This document shows positions 5,136 through 5,211 of a stretch of 5,211 bases of DNA, one piece after another. Under the pieces are notes generated by a model. The model searched no databases and had not been told where the DNA came from. It was given only the letters and a program-made list of their open reading frames with translations. Position 1 is the first letter of the stretch. Every line of letters starts with the position of its first letter. Position numbers and translations under genes: made by a program. Source of the stretch: JBBPYA01 sp038200385 (GTDB lineage: Bacteria; Actinomycetota; Actinomycetes; Mycobacteriales; Geodermatophilaceae). The stretch is taken from the NCBI GenBank assembly GCA_038200385.1, contig JBBPYA010000232.1:1-5211 (forward strand), written 5' to 3'.

Positions 5136-5150
5136 ACGACTTTCGTCCTC
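5136..5150. promoter_or_regulatory. DevR/DosR-like box (weak match)
   Basis: GACTTTCGTCC (5138-5148) has the GAC-N4-GTC spacing and T-rich centre of the actinobacterial DevR/DosR site (GGGACTWWAGTCCC type), with mismatches at the outer G/C positions. It could serve a plus-strand gene starting beyond the right edge. This is pattern resemblance only. Confidence 0.2.
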
Positions 5151-5211
5151 CATCGGCTCAGCGACACCCGCCGCCGCCTGATCAGGTGCCCCTCAGACCC
5201 AGTTACTCGCA

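Larger units (their letters stand above)
4944..5211. other. Intergenic region at the right edge, no convincing gene
   Basis: I see no supported coding sequence here. The open minus-strand frame (5153-4914) is Arg/Pro-rich and largely a translation of the 14-bp repeats. Besides the tandem repeat and the 5136-5150 motif listed separately, it holds a small hairpin CCTCC/GGAGG (4984-4996), a CCTAGG site (4950-4955) and the palindrome CCTGATCAGG (5177-5186). It probably separates the PLP-enzyme gene from a gene beyond the window. Confidence 0.6.

Noticed and set aside
4914..5153. 79-codon minus-strand open frame ending just upstream of the PLP-enzyme start
   Set aside because: Much of it is translated 14-bp repeats in shifting frames and Arg/Pro/Gly-rich sequence. 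It shows no domain or ribosome site.
5177..5186. CCTGATCAGG palindrome as an operator
   Set aside because: It is only 10 bp, contains a common TGATCA core, and has no gene context in the window.

Overview
The window is about 5.2 kb of very GC-rich DNA with dense coding, strong G/C preference at third codon positions and long spurious antisense frames. The proteins look actinobacterial: a response regulator close in motif content to Mycobacterium tuberculosis PhoP, and a kinase with an ASHELRTPLASIRGYAELTRR-type H-box region. The genus cannot be fixed from the sequence. No tRNA, rRNA, CRISPR array, transposase or phage gene is visible.

Layout: (1) the 3' end of an unrecognised plus-strand gene (1-512); (2) a minus-strand two-component pair, an OmpR/PhoB-family response regulator (2757-2005) followed after 3 nt by a membrane sensor histidine kinase (2001-496), whose tail overlaps the plus-strand gene by 17 nt; (3) a minus-strand MOSC-domain protein (3558-2848), probably a molybdenum-cofactor sulfurase-like or mARC/YcbX-like oxidoreductase; (4) a 133-nt gap with a 42-bp palindrome flanked by 7-bp direct repeats; (5) a minus-strand threonine-synthase-like PLP enzyme with an N-terminal zinc ribbon (4903-3692); (6) about 300 nt of noncoding DNA at the right edge with a six-copy 14-bp tandem repeat.

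The most informative signals are regulatory. Upstream of the response regulator there are four half-sites in exact 11-bp phase (GCACAGG, TCACAGC, AGCCAGG, GGACAGC). This is the arrangement known for mycobacterial PhoP (TCACAGC-N4-TCACAGC) and suggests autoregulation. The same 10-mer TTCACAGCAG recurs at the promoter of the threonine-synthase-like gene, followed in 11-bp phase by weaker half-sites, so that gene may be a local target. The three genes that appear to have their own promoters each carry a -10-like hexamer (xAxxxT) exactly 6 nt before the chosen start codon, as expected for leaderless transcripts. The kinase has neither this nor a Shine-Dalgarno sequence, and is presumably translated by coupling to the regulator.

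The genes need not form one pathway. The kinase and regulator form a signalling pair. The MOSC and PLP enzymes look like separately transcribed metabolic genes, with the PLP gene possibly under the regulator. All regulatory calls rest on reading the sequence and have not been tested.
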